From assembly GCA_964618405.1 (NCBI GenBank), contig CAZUAY010000139.1, positions 1-10,201 of the forward strand: 10,201 bases of DNA. Direction: 5' to 3'. Positions 1 to 7,357 of the stretch are shown piece by piece. Position numbers and translations under genes: made by a program. This DNA is from JBBQIY01 sp964618405. GTDB taxonomy: Bacteria > Verrucomicrobiota > Kiritimatiellia > RFP12 > UBA3636. The stretch's first letter is position 1; each line of letters begins with the position of its first letter. The notes beneath the pieces were generated by a model. That model made no database searches, was not told where the DNA came from, and was given only the letters and a program-made list of their open reading frames with translations.

Positions 1-557
1 GGACATCCGTACTGATCGGCCACGACTTTGATGGTTCGGGTAGGATCCGCCAGCGCGAGGCGTAGCATGGTCTTGGGGAAGTTCTTTCCATGAGCACCAT
101 AGAGCCAAGCGGTGCGGAGGATGGCATAACGACACCCAGCGGCGGCGATGGCTTGTTCGCCGGCGAGTTTCGTTTTTCCGTAGACGGTACGAGGTTCAGG
201 CTGGTCCGTTTCGAGCCAAGGACGAGGTGCGGGTCTTTCGCCGTTGAACACGTAGTCTGTCGATACGTGCACGAGAAAGACATTTTTATCGGCACATGCC
301 TGGGCGAGGACGGCGGGGCCCCCGACGTTGACCTTTGTGCAGAGGTCAATGTCGGTTTCAGCCCTATCGACCGCCGTATACGCGGCGCAGTTGATCAGCG
401 CATTGGGTTTGAATTTTTCTATCAAATGACGCACTGATTCAGGAGACGTGATATCGAGTTCGGGGAGATCGACGGGCAGGAGTTCGTGGTCTTTGAACAC
501 CTGCACACAATCGTTTCCGAGCTGTCCATTGCAACCTGCGATCAATAAACGTGGCAT
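1..557 (-). CDS. rfbD: dTDP-4-dehydrorhamnose reductase, C-terminal part beyond the window
   Basis: Reduces dTDP-4-dehydro-L-rhamnose to dTDP-L-rhamnose with NAD(P)H, the last step of dTDP-rhamnose synthesis for O-antigen and other surface glycans; cytoplasmic. I translated 185 residues from the minus strand. They show the Rossmann motif GCNGQLG (8-14), CAAYTAVDRAE (57-67), STDYVF (99-104), the short-chain-dehydrogenase YxxxK as YGKTK (Tyr126, Lys130), then RTAWLYG (148-154) and ADQYGC at the edge. The family is usually about 290 residues, so about 100 C-terminal residues lie left of the window; this is an edge effect, not a broken gene. The start could be ATG at 557 (MPRLLIAG) or the in-frame ATG at 563 (MTMPRLLIAG). 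Neither has a clear Shine-Dalgarno sequence. The preceding gene stops at 568, so translation is probably coupled. Confidence 0.93.
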   Translation of the reverse strand, partial: MPRLLIAGCNGQLGNDCVQVFKDHELLPVDLPELDITSPESVRHLIEKFKPNALINCAAYTAVDRAETDIDLCTKVNVGGPAVLAQACADKNVFLVHVSTDYVFNGERPAPRPWLETDQPEPRTVYGKTKLAGEQAIAAAGCRYAILRTAWLYGAHGKNFPKTMLRLALADPTRTIKVVADQYGC

Positions 558-567
558 GGTCATAATC

Positions 568-1440
568 TTAGATCGTTTTTTTGATGTCTTGAATTATTTT
601 CTCCATGCGTTTGCCGTATTCAACGTACATCTTATACTTAGCATCTTCTGGAGTCTTCACGGAAGCATCATGGAAGACAGCCCCAAGGTGTGGCTCGATG
701 GAAATCCCACCGTCATAGCCGGAATGGATCGCATCGGCGACAATTTTTTGAACATCGCCGCTGCCGAGTCCAGGGTAGGTGTAGTTTGCCTTTTTGCCGT
801 CCCAAATTCCATCTTTGATGTGAATGTAGACGACGTGATCTTTGACGTTCTTGTAGAACTCCCAGGCGGACTGTTTTGGGAACGGCTCCGGCTTGGTGCA
901 ATCGTTAGAGAAGATGGGGTTTCCCGTATCGAAGACCAATTTGAGACCGGGAACATTTTCAATAAGTGCCAGCGAATAACTCCACCCCATACCTCCATAG
1001 TTCATGCAGTTTTCGTGAACGGGTTGAATGCCATTTTCGAGTAGCAGGTCGGTGATGATCCGGAGGCGACGAAAGCGTTCTTCTTTCATCTGATCTTCAG
1101 GGGATCGATCTTTAAGAACCGCATAGCTCATGATCCGAATTAGTTTGGTGCCAAGCCGTTTCATGCGTGGAATGGCGCGGTGGAGTGACTCCATGTCAGA
1201 ATCCATCGGCTGGTCAATTTGTTTTCCCCAGTTTGCAATGGTAGATCCGAAGCAGTTAACGTTGACGCCAGCGTCTTGAAATTTTCCATACACGACATCG
1301 AATGCTTCGTCGGTAAGATCGTGAATATTCGCGCTTTCGGCAGCTCGGGCCTCGATGTTTTTCCATCCGAGTTCGAGCGTTGCCTTAATTTGTCCGTCAA
1401 TGGTTGTTGCTGCCTCGTCGGCGAAACCTGTCATATACAT
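568..1440 (-). CDS. Sugar phosphate isomerase/epimerase, xylose-isomerase-like TIM barrel
   Basis: A 290-residue protein of the AP-endonuclease-2/xylose-isomerase-like TIM-barrel family, whose members isomerise or epimerise sugars and keto-sugars using a divalent metal. Likely metal ligands sit at the usual strand ends: Glu143 in PVHEN, Asp171 in LVFDTGN, His207 in YIHIKDG and Glu249 in SIEPH. The N-terminal MYMTGFADEA and LGWKNIEAR (24-32) match the first barrel strands. The start ATG at 1440 has a good AAAGGA ribosome binding site 8 bases upstream. It lies 51 bases after the Gfo/Idh gene stop and 4 bases before rfbD. Pairing with a Gfo/Idh/MocA oxidoreductase is common in sugar, inositol and keto-glycoside catabolism, so a shared pathway is likely, but the substrate cannot be read from the sequence. 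There is no signal peptide, so it should be cytoplasmic. Confidence 0.86.
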   Translation of the reverse strand: MYMTGFADEAATTIDGQIKATLELGWKNIEARAAESANIHDLTDEAFDVVYGKFQDAGVNVNCFGSTIANWGKQIDQPMDSDMESLHRAIPRMKRLGTKLIRIMSYAVLKDRSPEDQMKEERFRRLRIITDLLLENGIQPVHENCMNYGGMGWSYSLALIENVPGLKLVFDTGNPIFSNDCTKPEPFPKQSAWEFYKNVKDHVVYIHIKDGIWDGKKANYTYPGLGSGDVQKIVADAIHSGYDGGISIEPHLGAVFHDASVKTPEDAKYKMYVEYGKRMEKIIQDIKKTI

Positions 1441-1448
1441 GTTAGAAA

Positions 1449-1454
1449 TCCTTT
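1449..1454 (-). promoter_or_regulatory. Ribosome binding site of the TIM-barrel isomerase gene
   Basis: AAAGGA on the minus strand, 8 bases before the ATG at 1440. It is the clearest Shine-Dalgarno sequence among the downstream genes and supports that start over the in-frame ATG two codons later. Confidence 0.7.
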
Positions 1455-1491
1455 CGGTTAGAGTAAGTAGAGGTAAGCGTGGGTCTGTTGG

Positions 1492-2679
1492 TTAGCGTGT
1501 GCCAAACGATGCTGACATGTCGGCGGGCTCAGTGGCTTTTACGACCTTTTTATTTTTTCTGGCGGTAGAAGTAGCGATGAGCTTTTTAAGGTGCTTGGCG
1601 TATGCCTTAGCATCGAGGGGTAGTTTGATCATACTATCCTTGAAGGAGGAATACAACATCGCGTTTCCAAGTTCGATGGAGTGGATTCCCTCCTCGGCCG
1701 GGGCGATGAGTTTCTCCCCATAGAGAATGGCATTGACGAAGTTCTGAAGGATACCGCTGTGCTGAGGACCGGAGTCCTTGCAGGGGATGTCGATCGTCCA
1801 TGTCTCGGGAGCCGAAAAGGCTCCTTCGGAGGCTTGCGAAAACTTCTTCTGGCCGATGGTATTGCGGAACCAGGTGACTTTTCCGGCCTCGATAACGACT
1901 TTCCCGTTTTCGGCACTGACTTCAAGACGGTTCGTACCAGGGGCTTCGCCCGTGGTCGTAATGAAAACACCCGTAGCACCGTTGGGATACTCGAGGTAGG
2001 CGGTGACCATATCTTCAACTTCGATCTTGTGGAATTCGCCGAATTTACAGAAAGCTCTGACGGAGGAGGGCATCCCGAAGAGCCATTGCAGCAGGTCGAG
2101 GTTGTGTGGGCATTGGTTGAGCAGCACGCCGCCGCCTTCGCCCTCCCACGTGGCGCGCCAATCGCCGCGATCGTAATAGACCTGCGTGCGGAACCAGTTG
2201 GTGATAATCCAGTTGACACGGGTGATTTCGCCGAGCATGCCGTTTTGAATGATCTCCCGAAGCTTGATGTAGCGAGGGTCGGTGCGCTGGTTAAACATCG
2301 CACTGAATACAACTTTCGGATCCGTGTGAGCCGCGATTAATTTTTCGGCATCCGCCTTATGGACAGAGATCGGTTTTTCGACAAGCGTATGGATACCGCA
2401 CGTGAGGGAATCGATGCCAATCGTCGTGTGGGCATAATGAGGCGTTGTAATGAGGACGGCATCAACTTCTCCCGAACGGAGCAGCTTAGCGCTGTCCGTA
2501 AATTTCAGATACTTGTCCCCGAAGCGTTCCATCTGCGAGGGAACGATGTCGCAAATTGCTGTAACACGGATATCGTTGACTCTCCCAGCCTCGATGTTGC
2601 CGAGGTGCGTTCCACCCATGCCACCAGTACCGATGACACCGAGGCGAACTTCTTTCATTTTCTCACGTTTCATTGCCAT
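1492..2679 (-). CDS. Gfo/Idh/MocA family NAD(P)-dependent oxidoreductase
   Basis: A 395-residue dehydrogenase acting on a sugar, polyol or related cyclic substrate. The N-terminal Rossmann fold shows VIGTGGMGG (15-23) and the family signature EKP (Glu101-Pro103), where the lysine belongs to the catalytic set. The C-terminal domain contains GGGVLLNQCPHNLDLLQWLFG (182-202), with His192 and Asp195 as the likely catalytic pair. Many relatives have Asp where this one has Asn188. The last 25 or so residues (371-395), lysine-rich and then polar, extend beyond the folded domain. There is no Tat or Sec signal, so it is cytoplasmic. Starts at ATG 2679 or, with a closer GTGAG, at ATG 2658 (MKEVRLGVIG). 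It lies 30 bases after the HAD phosphatase gene and precedes the TIM-barrel isomerase, so a joint sugar oxidation/isomerisation route is plausible. Confidence 0.95.
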   Translation of the reverse strand: MAMKREKMKEVRLGVIGTGGMGGTHLGNIEAGRVNDIRVTAICDIVPSQMERFGDKYLKFTDSAKLLRSGEVDAVLITTPHYAHTTIGIDSLTCGIHTLVEKPISVHKADAEKLIAAHTDPKVVFSAMFNQRTDPRYIKLREIIQNGMLGEITRVNWIITNWFRTQVYYDRGDWRATWEGEGGGVLLNQCPHNLDLLQWLFGMPSSVRAFCKFGEFHKIEVEDMVTAYLEYPNGATGVFITTTGEAPGTNRLEVSAENGKVVIEAGKVTWFRNTIGQKKFSQASEGAFSAPETWTIDIPCKDSGPQHSGILQNFVNAILYGEKLIAPAEEGIHSIELGNAMLYSSFKDSMIKLPLDAKAYAKHLKKLIATSTARKNKKVVKATEPADMSASFGTR

Positions 2680-2709
2680 TATAACTTTCTATTGCGTGCT
2701 TCTAATTGA

Positions 2710-3522
2710 CTATCTTGGTACATTGCCGATGCCGTTGAGGACGTAGTCTGGACGGTAGGCGAAGTTAAACAATTCTGTTTCTGAGGTGACGCCACTGAGC
2801 ACGAGCACAGTGGTCATGGAGGCTTCGATCCCCGCAATCATGTCCGTGTCCATCCGGTCGCCGATGATTGCCGTCTCTTCTCGGCTTACGCCAAGGCGGG
2901 CGATGGCATTTCGCATGATCAAGGGATTTGGTTTCCCGATAAAGTAGGGCTTGGCGCCAGTGGCGAGTTCGATTGGCGCGATCAGGGAGCCTGTTGCAGG
3001 GACGATTTCACCGCCCTCTGCTGGACCCGTCATATCCGGGTTTGTCCCGATCAGTTTGGCACCAGCGCGCACGAGTTTGATGGCGCGACAAATACGGGCA
3101 AAATTGTATTCAGGCGTTTCGCTGACGACCACGTAATCGGGATCGATGTCGTTCATTGAATATCCCGCCTCGTAGAGGGCATTCGTGAGACCCGAGTTTC
3201 CGATGACGTAGGCGGAGCCATTTGGCTTCTGTGAGGCGAGGAACTGAGCCGTAGCGAGGGCGCTGGTATAGAAGTGAGACTCATCCACTGCCATGCCCAT
3301 GCGCTTGAGTTTTTCGCTGAGTTCTCGCTGGGTTTTTTCACCGCTGTTGGTCAAAAAGAGATAAGACTTATTCTCCACCGCGAGCCAGTTGGCAAATTCG
3401 ATGGCGCCGGGAAGGATGCGATTCCCATGATAGAGCACACCGTCCATATCGCAGAGGAATGCTTTCTTGTCACGCAGTTTTTTGAGATCTTCCTGTGTAT
3501 GGATGGGACGGTACTCTTTCAT
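2710..3522 (-). CDS. HAD-superfamily subclass IIA phosphatase, NagD-like
   Basis: A 270-residue cytoplasmic phosphatase. HAD motif I is CDMDGVLYHG with nucleophile Asp25 and acid/base Asp27. Motif II is FLTNSG (Thr58). Motif III lysine is Lys197 in IGKPNP, and motif IV is IIGDRMDTD with Asp222 and Asp227. Between motifs II and III lies the C2-type cap that defines subclass IIA, with VVVSETPEYN and TNPDMTGPAEGG. Length fits NagD, AraL and p-nitrophenyl-phosphatase relatives. These hydrolyse nucleotide or sugar phosphates, often promiscuously. The substrate cannot be predicted, although the following oxidoreductase and isomerase genes suggest a sugar phosphate. The ATG follows directly after the TAA of the TPR gene (TAAATG), so translation is probably coupled; no separate strong ribosome binding site is seen. 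Confidence 0.92.
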   Translation of the reverse strand: MKEYRPIHTQEDLKKLRDKKAFLCDMDGVLYHGNRILPGAIEFANWLAVENKSYLFLTNSGEKTQRELSEKLKRMGMAVDESHFYTSALATAQFLASQKPNGSAYVIGNSGLTNALYEAGYSMNDIDPDYVVVSETPEYNFARICRAIKLVRAGAKLIGTNPDMTGPAEGGEIVPATGSLIAPIELATGAKPYFIGKPNPLIMRNAIARLGVSREETAIIGDRMDTDMIAGIEASMTTVLVLSGVTSETELFNFAYRPDYVLNGIGNVPR

Positions 3523-4647
3523 TTAGTTAACAATCTCGACACCTAACGCCGTTTCAAACGCGGGGTCACGCTTGGCACCGTAGGAAAGCGCACTCCGATA
3601 GCACACGATAGCCATGTCGCGGTTGGCCACGGGATCCATCATGTAATACAAGTACGCCATGTTAATATAGGCGTCTGAATACGCCGGGAAATCTTGGATG
3701 AGCCTATCCATCTGAAACATGGCTTCTGTAAGATTTCCCTTCTGCAGCGCAAGTGCAGAAGCAAGGGAGCGCATGGCTGGCGTGGGTGCAGAGTCCAACA
3801 TCAGGCTCGCGAGGGCAGTCTCAGCACGCTTGTAATTGCGGCATTCGAGGAGTGCTCGCACCTGAAGAATCCGGGTGGTCCGGGAGGCGGCATCGCCTTC
3901 CGCTTCGATAACATCTTCCAAAAGCATGACGGCCTCCGGCGCGTTTTTGGCATTGAACAGTTCATTGACGAGCATCACGCGTAAGGTGTCGTTCGCTTGT
4001 TCGAATGCAGACTTCGTTCTCGAGAGCTGCGGCGGTTCGTCGTCGGCATTAAGTGGGGCGACTGAGACGGGGGTCAGCATTTTTTTTGTAAAGTCAACGG
4101 TTGCTGAAGGGGTGGCGGAAGGAAGCTTCGGCTCTGCCGCAACGGTCGGTGCAGGGGCGGGTGTCGATTGCTTTCTTTCCGCAGAGACAAGAGGGGGCAT
4201 GGGCGAGATGAAGTCGGGCTGAGAGGGGGTTGGTGCAGACCTCTCAATGGCATTTTCTGCCACATAGCCCGCTCCTGCTCCTTCGACGATTGCATCGGGG
4301 TCGGGGATGGAGATCTCGCCGGATTTGATGCGAGAAGCGATTATTCTTAGATGGGCTCCGCAACGCTGAAATCGTCCATCGACGTGTTCAGTCTTATAGC
4401 CTGGGTGTTCTTGTAGAACTTTTCCGTAGAGAGCGCGTGCTTCGGTAAGAATAGAAATTTCGTCGAGAACGCGACCGTCTGCCCCCGCTTGTTGGGCGGC
4501 GGCATACGTTTCGTCTGCCTTGGTGAGTAGCCGAGACCGTTCAAGACCGAAAATAGCGTGGGAAGGAGTCGCCATGAACAAGGAGAGCGCGATCACGATT
4601 ACGGCAGTGGAATTGCCTTTGCGAATTATTTTTAGGGTAGAGCTCAT
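3523..4647 (-). CDS. Secreted protein with C-terminal TPR-like repeats, function unknown
   Basis: A 374-residue protein not recognised as a named family. Residues 1-31 look like a Sec signal peptide: basic start (KIIRK), hydrophobic core AVIVIALSLFMA and likely cleavage after SHA31. Residues 40-110 are helical with a TPR-like pattern and a cluster near RFQRCGAHLRII. Residues 110-215 are rich in Pro, Ala, Ser and Thr and look like a disordered linker. Residues 216-374 form several helical pairs resembling tetratricopeptide repeats, such as ALLECRNYKRAETALASL and DAYINMAYLYYMMD. It probably acts in the periplasm or at the outer membrane as a protein-binding scaffold, but no partner is evident. 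AGAGGA ends 10 bases before the ATG, inside the upstream CorC-type gene, whose stop is 3 bases away. Confidence 0.7.
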   Translation of the reverse strand: MSSTLKIIRKGNSTAVIVIALSLFMATPSHAIFGLERSRLLTKADETYAAAQQAGADGRVLDEISILTEARALYGKVLQEHPGYKTEHVDGRFQRCGAHLRIIASRIKSGEISIPDPDAIVEGAGAGYVAENAIERSAPTPSQPDFISPMPPLVSAERKQSTPAPAPTVAAEPKLPSATPSATVDFTKKMLTPVSVAPLNADDEPPQLSRTKSAFEQANDTLRVMLVNELFNAKNAPEAVMLLEDVIEAEGDAASRTTRILQVRALLECRNYKRAETALASLMLDSAPTPAMRSLASALALQKGNLTEAMFQMDRLIQDFPAYSDAYINMAYLYYMMDPVANRDMAIVCYRSALSYGAKRDPAFETALGVEIVN

Positions 4648-4650
4648 GGT

Positions 4651-6030
4651 CTAGTCATCCTCTTCTGCATCGACAGCGGGGTGGGTGGATGTTTCAATTT
4701 TGTGGACAAGGACGCTATCAATCCGGTGCCCATCCATTTTTTCTACAGTGAGTTCGAGAGCGAGTTCGGGGAGCAATAATTTGGTGCCTTCAGTGGGCAT
4801 CTGGTTAAGTTTTTCAAAAATAAAGCCGCCGAGAGAATTAAAGTCGCCCTCTTCGATCTTGACGTCTAGCGCCTCGGCAGCATCGTCAATCTCTGTTTCG
4901 CCCGGCATTCGGTAGTCGGTTTCGGAAAGTTTTTCGATGCTGGAGATGACGGTGTTGATATCGTACTCGTCGTAGATTTCGCCAACGATTTCCTCGAGAA
5001 GATCTTCGACGGAAACGATGCCCGACGTGCCGCCGAATTCGTCGAGGACGATGGCGATCGACTGTTTGTTCTTCTGCATCTGGCGGAAGAGAATGTCCGT
5101 GCGAATCGTTTCCGGAACAAAGAAGGGTTTTCGCAGAAGCCCGGCCACGCGCGGATGTTGATCGTCGAGCGCCTTAATGAGGTAATCGCGGGTGTTCAGG
5201 ATGCCTTGGATGTTATCGATCGTGCCTTGATAAACGGGGATTCGCGACAAGCCACATTTCCGGATGGTCTCGCGGCAGGTGGCGTCATCGATATCGATGG
5301 AAATAGCGACGATGTCAGTTCGGTGCACCATGATTTCGTCCGCCGTCTTGTTGTTGAACTCGAAGACGTTTTCGATCATCTCCTTTTCCTGCGGTTCGAT
5401 CGAGCCATTTTCGCCTCCGATATCCACCATCATACGAATTTCTTCTTCCGAGATATGCTCGCGAACGTGGGTGGTGTCGATGCCGAAGAGAACGAGTATT
5501 TTGTCGGTTACAAAATTGAGCAGTGACACAAACGGGTGCATCACCGAGGCGATAACCGTGAGCGGTTTTGAGGCGAATTTGGCAAGACCTTTACTATGCT
5601 GCATGGCGACGCGTTTAGGGACAAGTTCTCCGAAAATCAACGTGAGAAACGCAAGCAGAACGGTGACGCCGATCGTCATGAAGCTTTCGACGGTAGTCAC
5701 CGAAAGGTGGCACCACGTTTGAGCTGAAATCCAGAGGGCGCCAGGGCGAGCGAAGGTCACGGCGGCAAAGGCAGAAGCGAGAAAACCAGCCAAGGTTACG
5801 CCGACCTGAATGGTGGCGATAAATCGGCCGGGTTCGTCGATAAACTTGCGCAGGATCTTCGCGGTTTTGTCGCCTTGGTCGGCATCGCGACGCACCTTCG
5901 CGTCGTTCAATGAAATGATTGCGATTTCCGAGGCCGCGAAAAAAGCGTTTGCAGCAATAGCGAGAAAAAGAATGAACAAATGCCATCCTATCTCGGTTGA
6001 TTCAGGGTTGATCGGGGCGGAAGTATTCAA
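4651..6030 (-). CDS. CNNM/CorC (HlyC)-type membrane protein with CBS domains
   Basis: A 459-residue inner-membrane protein of the hemolysin C/CorC family. Relatives are linked to magnesium or cobalt efflux and metal homeostasis. The N-terminal DUF21/CNNM domain has hydrophobic segments near 16-38, 72-97, 112-134 and 153-182, with family motifs FFAASEIAI (30-38) and GELVPKR (134-140). A CBS pair follows: EIMVHRTDI and SRIPVY (262-267), then LDEFGGTSGIVSVEDLLEEIVGEI (329-352). The C-terminal CorC domain (about 370-447) has MPGETE and MPTEGTKL. The start codon is TTG at 6030. An in-frame TAG, the hisD stop, lies three codons upstream and no ATG exists until well inside the membrane domain, so TTG is the best available start. 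I see no convincing Shine-Dalgarno sequence, so expression may depend on ribosomes finishing hisD. Confidence 0.93.
   Translation of the reverse strand: MNTSAPINPESTEIGWHLFILFLAIAANAFFAASEIAIISLNDAKVRRDADQGDKTAKILRKFIDEPGRFIATIQVGVTLAGFLASAFAAVTFARPGALWISAQTWCHLSVTTVESFMTIGVTVLLAFLTLIFGELVPKRVAMQHSKGLAKFASKPLTVIASVMHPFVSLLNFVTDKILVLFGIDTTHVREHISEEEIRMMVDIGGENGSIEPQEKEMIENVFEFNNKTADEIMVHRTDIVAISIDIDDATCRETIRKCGLSRIPVYQGTIDNIQGILNTRDYLIKALDDQHPRVAGLLRKPFFVPETIRTDILFRQMQKNKQSIAIVLDEFGGTSGIVSVEDLLEEIVGEIYDEYDINTVISSIEKLSETDYRMPGETEIDDAAEALDVKIEEGDFNSLGGFIFEKLNQMPTEGTKLLLPELALELTVEKMDGHRIDSVLVHKIETSTHPAVDAEEDD
4658..4663 (-). promoter_or_regulatory. Ribosome binding site of the TPR protein gene
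   Basis: AGAGGA on the minus strand, 10 bases before the ATG at 4647. It overlaps the last codons of the upstream CNNM/CorC-type gene, which favours coupled translation. Confidence 0.55.
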
Positions 6031-6036
6031 TGTATT

Positions 6037-7344
6037 CTATTTAGGGGTCAAGAATCGTATTGCAGCAGATTTGTAGTGTCCGTCGAGGCCTTCAATGTCA
6101 CTGAACATTTCGATCACGGGTAGCGCGTCGCGCAGGTCGTTTTCAGTATAGCTCACGAGGCTGGTACGGCGGCGGAAGTCATCTACGGTGAGTCCTGAGA
6201 ACATCCTTGCTGAGCCGCCTGTGGGAAGCACATGGCTGGGGCCGGCCGCAAAGTCGCCGACAGATTCTGGGGTCCAGTGCCCCATGAACACGGCGCCTGC
6301 ACAGGTGACTTTGTGGACGAGTTTCTCGGGATTACGCACCATCAGCTCAAAGTGCTCGGGGGCAAAGCGGTTGATGAGGCCGAGACCTTCCTCGATTGTC
6401 GGCGAAACAACGAGGAGAATCCCATTGGCCTCAATGAGACGGCCAACGAGCGTTCTGCGCGAGAGTTTGGCGGCCTGGCGGGAGATTGCCGCGGTCACGG
6501 CTTGTGCGAGATCTGAGGAATCTGTCACGAACATCGATTTTTCAAAGCCCGTTCCATGCTCAGCTTGCGAGAGCAGGTCTGCGGCGATGAATTCGGGGTC
6601 GGCGGAATCGTCAGCAAGGATTGCAATTTCGCTAGGGCCGGCGACGAGATCGAGTGACACGGTACCGTACACCTGACGTTTTGCGGCGGTGACGAACGTG
6701 CCGCCGGGCCCTACAATTTTGCGCACAGGGCTGCAATGGCGGCCACCGTAGGCCATTAACCCAATGGCCTGAATACCGCCCACACGGTAGACTTCGGTGA
6801 CGCCAGAGACTTGCATGGCGTAGAGCATCGCTGGGTTGATCTGCTTCGTCTTGCCGCCGGGGGTGCAGGCAATGATTTCGGGGACGCCAGCAACTTGGGC
6901 CAGGGTGGCGGTCATGATAACGGTCGACGCCAAGGGGGCGGAGCCCCCAGGAACGTAGATGCCCACACGTTTAAGTGGTGAAAAGTATTCACCGAGTTTT
7001 CCCCCGTGAGGCGTCGCAGTCGACCAGTCACTTCGCATCGATTGTCGCGAAAAATCAGTGACGCGACAATGTGCTTCTCTTATGAGTTCTTTGATTTTCT
7101 CGGGCACTTTACTCTCAGCGTCCGCAAATTCTGCCTCGGTTACACGTAGCTCAGAAGGCTTTAGTGAAACACCTTCGAACTTGGCGACACAGGCGAGGAC
7201 GGCCGATTCCCCACGCGATTTGATGTCGGCGAGCGTTTCGGCGGCAATTTTTTCGGCGGTCGCATCGAAAGCGGGGCGCTTTAGAAAGACTTCGATGGTT
7301 CGAGACCTTCTTGCGGGAGACCAATTTACAATTCGGATATTCAT
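6037..7344 (-). CDS. hisD: Histidinol dehydrogenase
   Basis: Oxidises L-histidinol to L-histidine in two NAD-dependent steps, the end of histidine biosynthesis; a zinc enzyme of the cytoplasm. From ATG 7344 the protein is 435 residues, normal for HisD. All key residues are present: zinc ligands Gln260 and His263 (SQAEHGTG), Asp364 (VGDFAAG) and His423 (DGHYKSA), and the catalytic pair Glu330-His331 (FAPEHFEL). The NAD-binding VGGIQAIG (188-195) and AGPSEI (235-240) are clear. The usual GPGN motif reads GPGG at 212-215, a small departure. The frame stays open to a GTG at 7380, but that would overlap the kinase gene by 23 bases, and ATG 7344 (MNIRIVNW) fits the family better. No other his genes are in the window, so hisD is separated from a his operon here. 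Confidence 0.97.
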   Translation of the reverse strand: MNIRIVNWSPARRSRTIEVFLKRPAFDATAEKIAAETLADIKSRGESAVLACVAKFEGVSLKPSELRVTEAEFADAESKVPEKIKELIREAHCRVTDFSRQSMRSDWSTATPHGGKLGEYFSPLKRVGIYVPGGSAPLASTVIMTATLAQVAGVPEIIACTPGGKTKQINPAMLYAMQVSGVTEVYRVGGIQAIGLMAYGGRHCSPVRKIVGPGGTFVTAAKRQVYGTVSLDLVAGPSEIAILADDSADPEFIAADLLSQAEHGTGFEKSMFVTDSSDLAQAVTAAISRQAAKLSRRTLVGRLIEANGILLVVSPTIEEGLGLINRFAPEHFELMVRNPEKLVHKVTCAGAVFMGHWTPESVGDFAAGPSHVLPTGGSARMFSGLTVDDFRRRTSLVSYTENDLRDALPVIEMFSDIEGLDGHYKSAAIRFLTPK

Positions 7345-7357
7345 GGTTCTTGTGTCT

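Noticed and set aside
1..557. rfbD as a truncated pseudogene
   Set aside because: The frame is intact with all expected motifs up to the window edge; the missing C-terminus simply lies outside.
448..1044. Long plus-strand open frame of 198 codons
   Set aside because: It lies opposite the TIM-barrel isomerase and rfbD, whose minus-strand translations carry clear family motifs; the plus frame gives no recognisable domain.
1629..2312. Minus-strand open frame of 227 codons inside the Gfo/Idh gene
   Set aside because: It is a shifted frame of the real gene, rich in Ser, Arg and Pro, with no domain.
1681..2340. Plus-strand open frame of 219 codons
   Set aside because: It is antisense to the Gfo/Idh/MocA gene, which has full family motifs; the long open frame follows from codon use on the other strand.
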